The notes under the pieces: generated by a model
The model's database searches: none
What the model was told of the DNA's origin: nothing
The model's input: the letters and a program-made list of their open reading frames with translations, nothing else
Shown: positions 6,320 to 14,273 of the stretch, one piece after another
Layout: each line of letters opens with the position of its first letter
Numbering within the stretch: the stretch's first letter is position 1
Origin: an uncultured Anaerococcus sp.
GTDB taxonomy: Bacteria > Bacillota > Clostridia > Tissierellales > Peptoniphilaceae
Length of the DNA stretch: 19,644 bases
Direction: 5' to 3'
Assembly (NCBI RefSeq): GCF_947253225.1
Contig: NZ_CAMXYR010000029.1
Coordinates: 1-19,644, forward strand
Translations under genes and position numbers: made by a program

Positions 6320-9037
6320 TTGGCATTATTTAATTTATTTAAGTCATTTAGCCAAAAGGAAATTGAGCAAAACCAAAAACTTGTTGATCAAATCCTTGCG
6401 CTAGATGAATCTATGCAAAAACTTACAGATTTGCAATTGCAAAACAAAACTAGTGAATTTAAACAAAGATTAGCACAAGGTGAAACTGTTGATGACTTAT
6501 TAGTTGAGGCTTTCGCAGTGGTAAGAGAAGCAAGTTCCAGAGTTTTGGGTATGAAACATTATCCAGTCCAACTTTTGGGTGGTATTGTTCTTCACAATGG
6601 ACAAATCGCAGAGATGAGAACTGGTGAAGGTAAGACCCTTGTGGCTACGCTTCCTTCTTACTTAAATGCTCTTACAGGTAGGGGAGTTCACGTCGTAACA
6701 GTTAACGACTACCTTGCTAAGCGTGACCAAGAGTGGATGGGTAAGGTACATACTTTCCTAGGTCTAACTGTTGGTTGTATAGTTTATGGACTTACAAATA
6801 GCGAGAGAAAGAAGAACTACAACGCAGATATTACTTACGGAACTAACAACCAATTTGGTTTCGATTATTTAAGAGACAACATGGTTATCTATAAGGATGA
6901 TATGGTTCAAAGAGACCTTCACTATGCTATAGTCGATGAGGTTGACTCAATTCTTATAGATGAGGCTAGAACTCCACTTATTATTTCTGGTCAAGGGGAT
7001 GAATCTACTGATACTTATGTTAGGGCAAATGAGTTTATTCAAACCCTAGAGGGAAGAATCCTTGATCCTAATGAGGATGCAGATATTGATCCTTTTGATA
7101 GGGAATTTAAGGTTGAAGATGTTGATTTCCTTGTAGATGAGAAGAGAAAGTCATCCAACCTCACAGAAAAAGGTACAGCTAAGGCTGAAAAATTCTTTGG
7201 TATAGACAACCTTTCAGATACAGATAATATCGAGCTTGCCCACTACATCAACAACGCCTTAAAGGCAAATACTACAATGACAAGGGATATTGACTATGTA
7301 GTTAACCATGGGGAAGTTGAGATTGTAGATGAGTTTACAGGTCGTATTATGCAAGGTAGGAGATTTTCAGATGGTCTTCACCAAGCTATTGAAGCTAAAG
7401 AAGGGGTAGAAGTTAAGGCTGAGAGCAAAACTCTTGCAACAATTACCTTCCAAAACTACTTTAGAATGTATGATAAACTTTCAGGTATGACTGGTACTGC
7501 TAAGACTGAGGAAGACGAGTTTAGTGAAATTTACAAGCTTGACGTTGTTGAAATTCCTACAAATAGACCAGTACAAAGACATGATGATGTTGATTATGTA
7601 TATATCAATGAACGTGGTAAGTTTAATGCTATTATTGATGAGATCAATAGAGTTCATGCTACGGGTCAACCTATTCTTGTCGGAACAATATCAATAGAAG
7701 CAAGTGAGAGATTATCTGAGGCCTTAAAGAAGGCTGGTATAACTCACACAGTTTTGAATGCTAAAAATCACGAAAGAGAAGCTGATATAGTCGCCCAAGC
7801 AGGTAGATTAAACCAAGTAACTATCGCAACCAACATGGCTGGTCGTGGTACAGATATTATGCTCGGTGGTAACGTAGACCACATGGCTATGTCTAGACTT
7901 AAAAGAGAGGGAGTGGCTGAGGAAGTTCTCGAACAAGTTGACTCTTTCGCAGAGACAAGTGACCAAGCCGTCCTAGATGCTCGTAAGAAGTATAGACACT
8001 ACAAGGATATCTATAGACCAGAAATTAAGGCGGAAGCTGAGAAAGTAAAGGAAGTCGGTGGTCTTTATATAATAGGTTCTGAAAGACATGAATCCCGTCG
8101 TATAGATAACCAGTTGAGAGGTCGTTCAGGTCGTCAAGGAGACCCTGGTAAGTCAAGGTTCTTTATCTCTCTTGAGGATGATTTGGTTAGACTTAATGGT
8201 GGAGAGGCTGTTGCTAAGTTTGTAGAAAAGTATAACTACGATGAAAATGAGCCAATAGTATCTAAGATGGTTTCTAAGGCAGTTGAGAGAGCTCAAACAA
8301 GAGTCGAGGCTAACAATTTTGCAACTAGAAAAAGAGTCCTTCAATACGACGATGTTATGAATAAGCAAAGAACAATTATTTATAATGAAAGAAGAGAAGT
8401 TCTCTTTGGTCAAGATATGAAAGAAACTATCATAGCTATGATTAAGGATGTAATAGAAAATGCAGTGTATACTTTCACTAATCCTGAAGTTAAACCTGAA
8501 AATTGGGAGATGACTGCCCTTCTAAACTATCTAAATGGTCTTTCTATGCCAGTTTCAACCCTACACTTTGAAAATATCAACTCTTATACTCAAAAAGATT
8601 TGATTGATTATATTACAGATATAACCCTAGCTAAGTATGAGGACAAGGAAGCCCAATTTGGTCCTGATAATATGAGAGAGGTTGAAAGGGTAATTCTTCT
8701 TAGAGTAATTGACCAAAAATGGATGGATCATATTGATGCAATGGATCAAATGAGAAAGGAAATCGGAGTAAGGGCTATGGGACAAGAAGATCCTGTAAGA
8801 GCTTACACTAATGAAGGTTTCGAGATGTATGAAGATATGACTAGATCTATCCAAGAAGATACTGTAAAATATATGCTCGGTGTTGAAATTAGACAAAATA
8901 TTGAGAGAAAACAAGTCCTAAGACCAAGCGAAGAAAGCCTTGAGGATATGGATGAGCAAGAAGATGTGGAAAATCTCAATAGGGCTGAGCGTAGAAGACA
9001 TGAACGTGAAGCTAAGAAATCTAACGTAAAGAAGTAA
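6320..9037 (+). CDS. secA: preprotein translocase ATPase SecA
   Basis: The motor ATPase that drives preproteins through SecYEG. I place the start at TTG 6320 (905 residues, MALFNLFKSF...) rather than the in-frame GTG at 6311: the GGAGAGTGA ribosome site (6306-6314) touches the GTG but sits properly before the TTG. Visible features are Walker A GEGKT (102-106), the Walker B/DEVD segment VDEVDSILIDEARTP, motif TNMAGRGTDI and RGRSGRQGDPG of the second RecA-like domain, the preprotein cross-linking region, and the C-terminal helical scaffold (WMDHIDAMDQMR). It is longer than Bacillus SecA because of inserts near 7015-7200 and 7890-8050. The usual C-terminal CxCx8CH zinc motif is absent; the tail is a basic RAERRRHEREAKKSNVKK. 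It is followed after 1 nt by prfB. Confidence 0.96.
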   Translation: MALFNLFKSFSQKEIEQNQKLVDQILALDESMQKLTDLQLQNKTSEFKQRLAQGETVDDLLVEAFAVVREASSRVLGMKHYPVQLLGGIVLHNGQIAEMRTGEGKTLVATLPSYLNALTGRGVHVVTVNDYLAKRDQEWMGKVHTFLGLTVGCIVYGLTNSERKKNYNADITYGTNNQFGFDYLRDNMVIYKDDMVQRDLHYAIVDEVDSILIDEARTPLIISGQGDESTDTYVRANEFIQTLEGRILDPNEDADIDPFDREFKVEDVDFLVDEKRKSSNLTEKGTAKAEKFFGIDNLSDTDNIELAHYINNALKANTTMTRDIDYVVNHGEVEIVDEFTGRIMQGRRFSDGLHQAIEAKEGVEVKAESKTLATITFQNYFRMYDKLSGMTGTAKTEEDEFSEIYKLDVVEIPTNRPVQRHDDVDYVYINERGKFNAIIDEINRVHATGQPILVGTISIEASERLSEALKKAGITHTVLNAKNHEREADIVAQAGRLNQVTIATNMAGRGTDIMLGGNVDHMAMSRLKREGVAEEVLEQVDSFAETSDQAVLDARKKYRHYKDIYRPEIKAEAEKVKEVGGLYIIGSERHESRRIDNQLRGRSGRQGDPGKSRFFISLEDDLVRLNGGEAVAKFVEKYNYDENEPIVSKMVSKAVERAQTRVEANNFATRKRVLQYDDVMNKQRTIIYNERREVLFGQDMKETIIAMIKDVIENAVYTFTNPEVKPENWEMTALLNYLNGLSMPVSTLHFENINSYTQKDLIDYITDITLAKYEDKEAQFGPDNMREVERVILLRVIDQKWMDHIDAMDQMRKEIGVRAMGQEDPVRAYTNEGFEMYEDMTRSIQEDTVKYMLGVEIRQNIERKQVLRPSEESLEDMDEQEDVENLNRAERRRHEREAKKSNVKK

Positions 9038-9038
9038 T

Positions 9039-10143
9039 ATGAAAGAAATTTTTGAATTAAGATCTGAAATAGAAGATTTGACGAAAAAATTGAATTTGAT
9101 TGGAGATTCTCTTTGACCCAGCTAGTCTTGAAAAAGAAGTAAGAGAGCTTGAGCAAAAAACTTCAAGTCCAGATTTTTGGAATGATTCTGCTACTGCCCA
9201 AAAAATCATGGCAGATTTAGCTATCAAGAAAGAAGATCTAAAGGACTACCAAAGCTTAAAAAATGGCATAAGTGATAATGTTGATATTCTTGACTTGGTA
9301 GAACTTAGCGAGGATAGTGAGGTCGAAACTCTTGAGGGGGTCGAGGCTTCTTTGAGAAGCCTTGACAAGCTTTCTCAAAAAATGAAGCTTAAAACCCAGC
9401 TTAGTGGGGAATATGATAAGAACAATGCTTATCTGTCAATAAATGCTGGGGCAGGTGGTCTTGAGGCTACTGACTGGGCTGATATGCTCTTTAGGATGTA
9501 TTGCAGGTATTTTGACGACCAAGGCTTCAAGTATGAAATCAAGGATTTGAATAATGAAGAAGCGGGTGGTATCAAATCTGTAACTATTCATGTCAAGGGA
9601 AGCTATGCATATGGCTATCTAAAGGGCGAGAAGGGTGTTCATAGGCTTGTTAGGATATCACCCTTTGATAGTCAATCTAGGAGACATACTTCCTTTGCTT
9701 CGGTGGATATTTTTCCAGAACTCGATGATAACATTGAGATAGATATTGACCCAACAGATTTGAGAATTGATACTTACAGGGCAAGTGGAGCTGGTGGTCA
9801 ACACGTTAATAAGACGGATTCAGCGGTAAGGATTACCCATATACCAACTGGAGTTGTTGCTACAAGTCAAGCAGAGAGAAGCCAGATTCAAAATAAGCAA
9901 ACAGCTATGAATTTACTTATGAGTAAACTTGTTCAAATCAAAGAAGAAGAGCAGAGAGAAAAAATTGAAGACATCCAAGGCAAGTATTCACAAATAGCTT
10001 GGGGTAGCCAAATCAGATCCTATGTTTTCCAACCCTATACTATGGTCAAAGACCACAGGACAAATTATGAGATGGGAAATGTAGATTCTGTGATGGATGG
10101 CAATATCCAAGGCTTTATTGATGCTTATCTTGCAAGTAATTAG
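9039..10143 (+). CDS. prfB: peptide chain release factor 2 (programmed +1 frameshift)
   Basis: RF2 terminates translation at UGA and UAA. The ATG at 9039 opens a 25-codon zero frame ending CTT (9111-9113) then TGA (9114-9116); reading continues in the +1 frame from GAC (9115-9117), giving a 367-residue protein. The slip site CTTTGAC is the classical prfB signal, with a Shine-Dalgarno-like TGGAG just upstream (9101-9105). In the joined protein the stop-codon recognition tripeptide SPF is at about 207-209 and the hydrolysis motif GGQ at about 252-254, both at the positions expected for RF2. RF2 shortage at this UGA raises frameshifting, so the gene is self-regulated. It starts 1 nt after the secA stop and is co-transcribed with it. 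A start at TTG 9100 in the main frame would delete the N-terminal helix and is not preferred. Confidence 0.96.
9101..9117 (+). promoter_or_regulatory. prfB programmed +1 frameshift site
   Basis: A TGGAG Shine-Dalgarno-like element (9101-9105), five bases, then CTT TGA C (9111-9117). P-site tRNA-Leu slips from CUU to UUU, bypassing the UGA at 9114-9116 and decoding GAC as Asp26. The spacing from SD to CUU is slightly longer than in Escherichia coli. Confidence 0.93.
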
Positions 10144-10149
10144 GAAAGA

Positions 10150-10174
10150 GGAAGGTTTGACCCTTCCCTTTTTT
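10150..10174 (+). terminator. weak terminator between prfB and trpS
   Basis: GGAAGG (10150-10155) pairs with CCTTCC (10162-10167) over a 6-nt loop, followed by C and a T6 run. The stem is short, so partial readthrough into trpS is plausible, and no separate trpS promoter is seen in the 19 bases that remain. Confidence 0.6.
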
Positions 10175-10192
10175 GAATATTAGGAGGAAATT

Positions 10193-11275
10193 TTGAAAGA
10201 TATAATACTTACAGGTGATAGACCTACAGGTAGACTTCATCTTGGTCATTATGTAGGAAGCTTGAAAAATAGGGTCAAGATGCAGAATGAAACAGATTTT
10301 GAAAAAATGTATGTAATGATTGCGGATAGCCAAGCTCTTACTGATAATTTTGATAATCCAGAAAAGATAAGGGAAAATTTAATAGAAGTTGCCTTAGACT
10401 ATCTCAGTGTTGGACTAGACCCAGCCAAGGTAACTTTTTTTGTCCAATCACAAATTCCAGAGTTAACAGAACTTACCTTTTATTTCCTAAATCTTGTAAC
10501 CCTATCAAGACTTGAGAGAAATCCAACAGTTAAGTCAGAAATTAAGCTTAGAAATTTTGAGACTTCTCTTCCAGCGGGATTTTTGATTTATCCTGTAAGC
10601 CAAGCTGCTGATATTTTGTTATTTGATGCAAATATAGTACCAGTTGGTGAGGATCAAGAGCCTATGCTTGAGCAGGCAAGAGAGCTTGCTAGGAGTTTTA
10701 ATAACATCTATGGTAAGACCTTTGTTGAACCTAAGGCAGTCCTACCTGAAACAAAAATTGCAAGGAGGATGCCAGGCATTGATGGAGGAGCCAAGATGAG
10801 CAAGTCTTTGGGAAATGCTATTTACCTTGCTGATGATAAAAAAACAGTAAAGAAAAAAGTAATGAGCATGTATACAGATCCTAACCATATCAATATAGAT
10901 GATCCAGGTAGGGTTGAGGGCAATATTGTCTTTACTTACCTTGATGTTTTTTCAAAGCCAGAACATTTCAAAGAATTTTTGCCTGACTATGAAAATTTAG
11001 ACGCCTTAAAAGACCACTACAGAAGAGGCGGATTAGGTGATGTAAAGTGTAAGAAATTCCTAATCAAGGTTTTGGAAGATGAGCTAGAACCGATCAGAAA
11101 TAAGCGAGCTGATTTAGAAAAAGACCTTGAAAAAGTCTTTGATATTTTAGAAGATGGAACAAGAAGAGCAAGAGAAGCTGGTCAGAAAAAGATAGAAGAA
11201 GTTAAAAAAGCAATGGGGATTAATTACTTTGTGGATAAGGATTTAATCAAGACTCTCCAAGAAAAATACAAATAA
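10193..11275 (+). CDS. trpS: tryptophan--tRNA ligase
   Basis: A class Ic aminoacyl-tRNA synthetase that charges tRNA-Trp. The HIGH-type motif is HLGH at residues 16-19 within TGDRPTGRLHLGHY, and the KMSKS loop is intact at 201-205 (GGAKMSKSLGN). The segment PVSQAADILLFDANIVPVGEDQ (134-155) is the usual tryptophan/adenylate-pocket and dimer region. At 360 residues it is somewhat longer than the Bacillus enzyme, through a charged C-terminal helix. The start is TTG, chosen because an AGGAGGAAA site lies just upstream (10182-10190) and the conserved N-terminus begins there. There is no T-box in front of it, in contrast to many Firmicute trpS genes; the gap to prfB is only 49 nt. Confidence 0.96.
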   Translation: MKDIILTGDRPTGRLHLGHYVGSLKNRVKMQNETDFEKMYVMIADSQALTDNFDNPEKIRENLIEVALDYLSVGLDPAKVTFFVQSQIPELTELTFYFLNLVTLSRLERNPTVKSEIKLRNFETSLPAGFLIYPVSQAADILLFDANIVPVGEDQEPMLEQARELARSFNNIYGKTFVEPKAVLPETKIARRMPGIDGGAKMSKSLGNAIYLADDKKTVKKKVMSMYTDPNHINIDDPGRVEGNIVFTYLDVFSKPEHFKEFLPDYENLDALKDHYRRGGLGDVKCKKFLIKVLEDELEPIRNKRADLEKDLEKVFDILEDGTRRAREAGQKKIEEVKKAMGINYFVDKDLIKTLQEKYK

Positions 11276-11281
11276 AAATAT

Positions 11282-11323
11282 GGCTAGCTTATGAGCATAG
11301 AGCAAGTAAACTAGCCGATTTTT
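11282..11323 (+). terminator. intrinsic terminator after trpS
   Basis: GGCTAG (11282-11287) pairs with CTAGCC (11311-11316); CTT and AAG extend the stem inside. A GATTTTTA run follows. It separates trpS from the first NSS transporter gene, for which no clear promoter was found. Confidence 0.75.
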
Positions 11324-11343
11324 AGTTTAAGAAAGGAATAATA

Positions 11344-12636
11344 ATGAACAAATTTAATTCAAGGTTAGGCTTTATCCTAACAGCAGTTGGTTCTGCGGTT
11401 GGGATGGCAAATGTGTGGGGCTTTCCCTATAAGCTCCAAGAAGGGGGACTTTTTTTCTTAATAGTCTACATATTTTTTATTGGACTATTTTCCTATGTTG
11501 GTCTTTCTAGCGAATTTGCAATTGGTAGGATAGCAGAAACTGGAACCATAGGTTCATATGAGAAGGCCTTTGCGAGCAAAGGAAAAAATCCTAAGCTAGG
11601 AACAGCAATTTCAATCCTACCTCTCATAGGTCTTGTGCTACTTACAATAGGTTATGCAGTTGTTGTAGCCTATATCATGAAGGCTCTTTTTGATTCTTTG
11701 ACTGGAACTCTTATGACTAGTGATGTGGCATCGTGGTATGAAGACTTGACAAACACCAAGTATTCTGTGGGAATCTTCCACCTTTTGGTAATAATCCTAA
11801 CTCTCGTTAATTGTTTGGGTTCGGCAAAAACTTTAGAAAAATCCAGCAAATTTATGATGCCAGCTTTTTTTATACTATTTATAGTAATTGCAATCAAAAT
11901 TCTAACCTTGCCAAATGCTCTTGAAGGCTACAGGTATATGTTTAGGATTGATAAGAGTCAGATAAGGATTGGAACAGTTGTATCGGCTATGGGTCAGGCT
12001 TTCTTTTCCCTATCAATAACAGGTTCGGCAATGATGATTTGTGGGGCCTATCTCCATAAGGATGAGGATATAGTTTATTCATCAAAGATGACGGGACTTC
12101 TGGATACAATAGCAGCCCTAGTTGCAGCATTAGTTATGATTCCATCTGTAATTGTTTTTTATATGGACCAAGCAGGAGGACCAGGTCTCCTTTTTCAAGT
12201 CCTACCAACTATTCTCCAAAATATTGAGGGAGGAAGGCTATTTGCAATAATCTTATATCTTGCAGTTCTCTTTGCAGGCATTTCTTCTTTGCAAATTATG
12301 TTTGAAGTTGTTGTAGAATCATTAGATTACAAGTTTGATAGATTAAATCGTAAGCTAGTTTTGTATGTATTAGCTATTTTTGTTTTTATAGTTGGACTAA
12401 ATATAGAAAAAATCAGCCAATGGGGTCCATTTATGGATATAATTTCAATTTATATTATTCCTATAGGAGCTATGATTGGGGCAGTAACTTGGTTTTTTAT
12501 TCTTGATAAAAAAACTTTGATGGATGAAATAAATATGGGTGCTGGCAAGACCTATGGCGAAACTTGGTACAAGATTGGAAAATACTTGTACACACCCTTA
12601 GTTATAGTGATTTGCATTCTTACTATTCTTATGTAG
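11344..12636 (+). CDS. NSS-family sodium-dependent amino-acid-type transporter (copy 1)
   Basis: A 430-residue LeuT-fold sodium symporter with about 11 transmembrane segments, close in size to bacterial MhsT/Tyt1. TM1 carries the sodium-site block TAVGSAVGMANVW: Ala18, Val19 and Asn23 correspond to LeuT Ala22, Val23 and Asn27. TM8 contains AGISSLQ, matching the LeuT Na2 Thr-Ser pair. Two unusual points: the LeuT Arg30 extracellular-gate position is Gly26 (NVWGFPYK), and the unwound TM6 stretch reads SLSITGS (222-228) in place of LeuT TLSLGFG. The substrate is therefore uncertain, probably an amino acid or small amine. It sits after trpS, but this is not enough to call it a tryptophan carrier. 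It is a close paralogue of the next gene. The ATG follows AAAGGAA. Confidence 0.9.
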   Translation: MNKFNSRLGFILTAVGSAVGMANVWGFPYKLQEGGLFFLIVYIFFIGLFSYVGLSSEFAIGRIAETGTIGSYEKAFASKGKNPKLGTAISILPLIGLVLLTIGYAVVVAYIMKALFDSLTGTLMTSDVASWYEDLTNTKYSVGIFHLLVIILTLVNCLGSAKTLEKSSKFMMPAFFILFIVIAIKILTLPNALEGYRYMFRIDKSQIRIGTVVSAMGQAFFSLSITGSAMMICGAYLHKDEDIVYSSKMTGLLDTIAALVAALVMIPSVIVFYMDQAGGPGLLFQVLPTILQNIEGGRLFAIILYLAVLFAGISSLQIMFEVVVESLDYKFDRLNRKLVLYVLAIFVFIVGLNIEKISQWGPFMDIISIYIIPIGAMIGAVTWFFILDKKTLMDEINMGAGKTYGETWYKIGKYLYTPLVIVICILTILM

Positions 12637-12660
12637 AAATTCCCTCATGGGAATTTTTTT
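12637..12660 (+). terminator. intrinsic terminator after NSS copy 1
   Basis: AAATTCCC (12637-12644) and GGGAATTT (12649-12656) form an 8-bp stem with a TCAT loop and a T-run. It begins directly after the stop codon. Confidence 0.85.
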
Positions 12661-12670
12661 ATTAAAAAAC

Positions 12671-12698
12671 TTTACTTATTTAAAGTTTGTGATATAAT
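12671..12698 (+). promoter_or_regulatory. extended -10 promoter of NSS copy 2
   Basis: TATAAT at 12693-12698 is preceded by TGA, giving an extended TGnTATAAT, with TTTACT (12671-12676) 16 nt upstream as a -35. The start would fall near 12705. With the terminator just before it, this lets the second transporter be expressed independently of the first. Confidence 0.75.
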
Positions 12699-12747
12699 AC
12701 TAACATGCTTTAAAGTGAAAAACTTTTTTAAAGCTCAAGGAGTAATT

Positions 12748-14052
12748 ATGAACAAATTTAATTCAAAAATAGGTTTTATACTAACTGCTGTGGGCTCTGC
12801 AGTAGGAATGGCAAATGTATGGGGCTTTCCTTACAAGTTTCAGCAAGGAGGGCTTGTCTTTCTTCTTGCTTACCTAGTTTTTGTTGTTATATTTTCCTAT
12901 GTTGGACTTTCGAGTGAGTTTGCAGTAGGCAGATATGCTGGTACAGGAACCCTAGGAGCTTATTATAAATCCTTTAAGACTAGAAATAAAGATAACTTTA
13001 TTGGAAAAAATATTGGTTTCATTCCTTTGCTAGGTTCACTTTTGATAGCAGTCGGATATGCTGTTATTGTTTCTTATGTATTTAAGGCCTTAGTAAATTC
13101 GTTGACTGGAGAGCTTATGGTTGCAGATACATCTACTTGGTTCGATTCATTTTCATTGAGTCCATACTCAGTGGTTATCTATCACTTTCTTGTAATAGCA
13201 ATAACTCTTGTTACTTGCATAGGTGGAGCAAGCACTATTGAAAAGTCCAATAAATTTATGATGCCGACTTTTTTCATCTTATTTGTAGTTTTAGCCATTA
13301 AAATCTTTACCCTCGATGGGGCTATAGAAGGCTACAAATATATGTTTAGATTTGATCCACAGGCTTTGAATATTAACACTGTAGTTCAAGCTATGGGTCA
13401 AGCTTTCTTCTCTCTATCAGTAACAGGATCGGGGATGATAGTTTGTGGAGCTTACTTAAACAAGAATGAAGATATTGTTTCATCTTCTAAAATGACAGGC
13501 TTACTTGACACAGTAGCAGCTCTTCTAGCTTCATGCGTAATAATTCCATCAATTATGGTTTATAAGATGGATCAAGCAGGAGGACCTGGCCTATTGTTCC
13601 AAGTTTTACCGAAGATTTTACAAGATATGTTTTTAGGAAGAATATTCGCTATAATCTTGTACTTAGCAGTAATTCTTGCTGGGATATCCTCCCTCCAGAA
13701 TATGTTTGAAGTTGTTGCAGAATCATTAATGCATAGATTCCCAAAAATAAAGAGAAATATTGCCTTGATTGTAATTGGAATATTTGTATTCGGCATTGGG
13801 GTAAAAATGGAAATGATCAGTCAATGGGGACCATTTATGGATATCATTTCAATCTACATTATACCAATAGGAGCATCAATAGGTGCTGTAACATGGTTTT
13901 ATATCCTAGCTAAGGATAAGCTAATTGGGGAGATTAACCAGGGTGCTAGTAAAAAATATGGGCAAACATGGTATAAGATAGGAAAATATATCTACACACC
14001 AATTGCTATAATCCTATGTTTGATAGCTCTTATATTCAAAATTTCGTTTTAG
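12748..14052 (+). CDS. NSS-family sodium-dependent amino-acid-type transporter (copy 2)
   Basis: A 434-residue paralogue of the preceding transporter, matching it along the full length: identical or near-identical TM1 (GFILTAVGSAVGMANVWGFPYK), TM6 (QAFFSLSVTGSGM), the DQAGGPGLLFQVLP loop and the SQWGPFMDIISIYIIPIGA segment. It has the same sodium-site residues and the same Gly in place of LeuT Arg30. I use ATG 12748, which has an AAGGAG site at 12737-12742 and starts MNKFNS like copy 1. An upstream in-frame GTG at 12715 has no ribosome site and adds an 11-residue extension absent from the paralogue. The copies differ mainly in loops and TM cores, which could mean different substrates. It has its own promoter. 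The pair probably arose by tandem duplication. Confidence 0.9.
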   Translation: MNKFNSKIGFILTAVGSAVGMANVWGFPYKFQQGGLVFLLAYLVFVVIFSYVGLSSEFAVGRYAGTGTLGAYYKSFKTRNKDNFIGKNIGFIPLLGSLLIAVGYAVIVSYVFKALVNSLTGELMVADTSTWFDSFSLSPYSVVIYHFLVIAITLVTCIGGASTIEKSNKFMMPTFFILFVVLAIKIFTLDGAIEGYKYMFRFDPQALNINTVVQAMGQAFFSLSVTGSGMIVCGAYLNKNEDIVSSSKMTGLLDTVAALLASCVIIPSIMVYKMDQAGGPGLLFQVLPKILQDMFLGRIFAIILYLAVILAGISSLQNMFEVVAESLMHRFPKIKRNIALIVIGIFVFGIGVKMEMISQWGPFMDIISIYIIPIGASIGAVTWFYILAKDKLIGEINQGASKKYGQTWYKIGKYIYTPIAIILCLIALIFKISF

Positions 14053-14098
14053 ATAATTAGAATATTAAGATAAAGATTACAACTAATATAAGAGTATA

Positions 14099-14170
14099 AA
14101 AGGCTCTATAATAAGTAGTGGTGGTGAAAGTAAATAATACTTTTGCCAGCACTATTTTTATAGGGCCTTT
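14099..14170. repeat. 72-nt nearly perfect palindrome between convergent genes
   Basis: Pairing runs from 14099/14170 inward to 14132/14138 around a 5-nt AATAA loop, with only a T-T mismatch (14112/14157), one bulged G (14115) and a G-G mismatch (14121/14149). The outer AAAGGC/GCCTTT clamp is GC-containing. It lies after NSS copy 2. The downstream plus-side T-run is poor (AAATTTT), so it is a doubtful classical terminator. It may be a terminator variant, an mRNA 3'-end stabiliser or a small palindromic mobile remnant. Confidence 0.75.
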
Positions 14171-14179
14171 AAATTTTAA

Positions 14180-14225
14180 GAAAAATAAGCGGAAGGATTC
14201 TTGTTGGAAGAATCTATTCCGCTTA
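14180..14225 (-). terminator. intrinsic terminator of the aldehyde dehydrogenase gene
   Basis: TAAGCGGAA (14186-14194) pairs with TTCCGCTTA (14217-14225), and GATTCTT (14196-14202) with AAGAATC (14208-14214). On the minus strand the hairpin is followed by ATTTTTCTT, an ideal run for a transcript leaving the dehydrogenase gene, whose stop is about 50 nt away. Confidence 0.85.
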
Positions 14226-14273
14226 GATAAAATTAACTATACTTGAGGGGTAAATTTAAGCATTTGCTTTATT

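Noticed and set aside
9100..9102. TTG 9100 as the start of a shorter prfB in the main frame
   Set aside because: It overlaps the SD-like element of the frameshift site and would remove the conserved N-terminal residues; the ATG 9039 plus CTTTGAC frameshift explains the gene fully.
11276..11343. An amino-acid-responsive leader (T-box) before the first NSS gene, suggested by its place after trpS
   Set aside because: The gap is only 68 nt, holds just the trpS terminator and a ribosome site, and has no T-box motif.
12715..12747. In-frame upstream GTG as the start of NSS copy 2
   Set aside because: It has no ribosome site, lies close to the predicted transcription start, and adds an extension missing from the paralogue; ATG 12748 has AAGGAG at good spacing.
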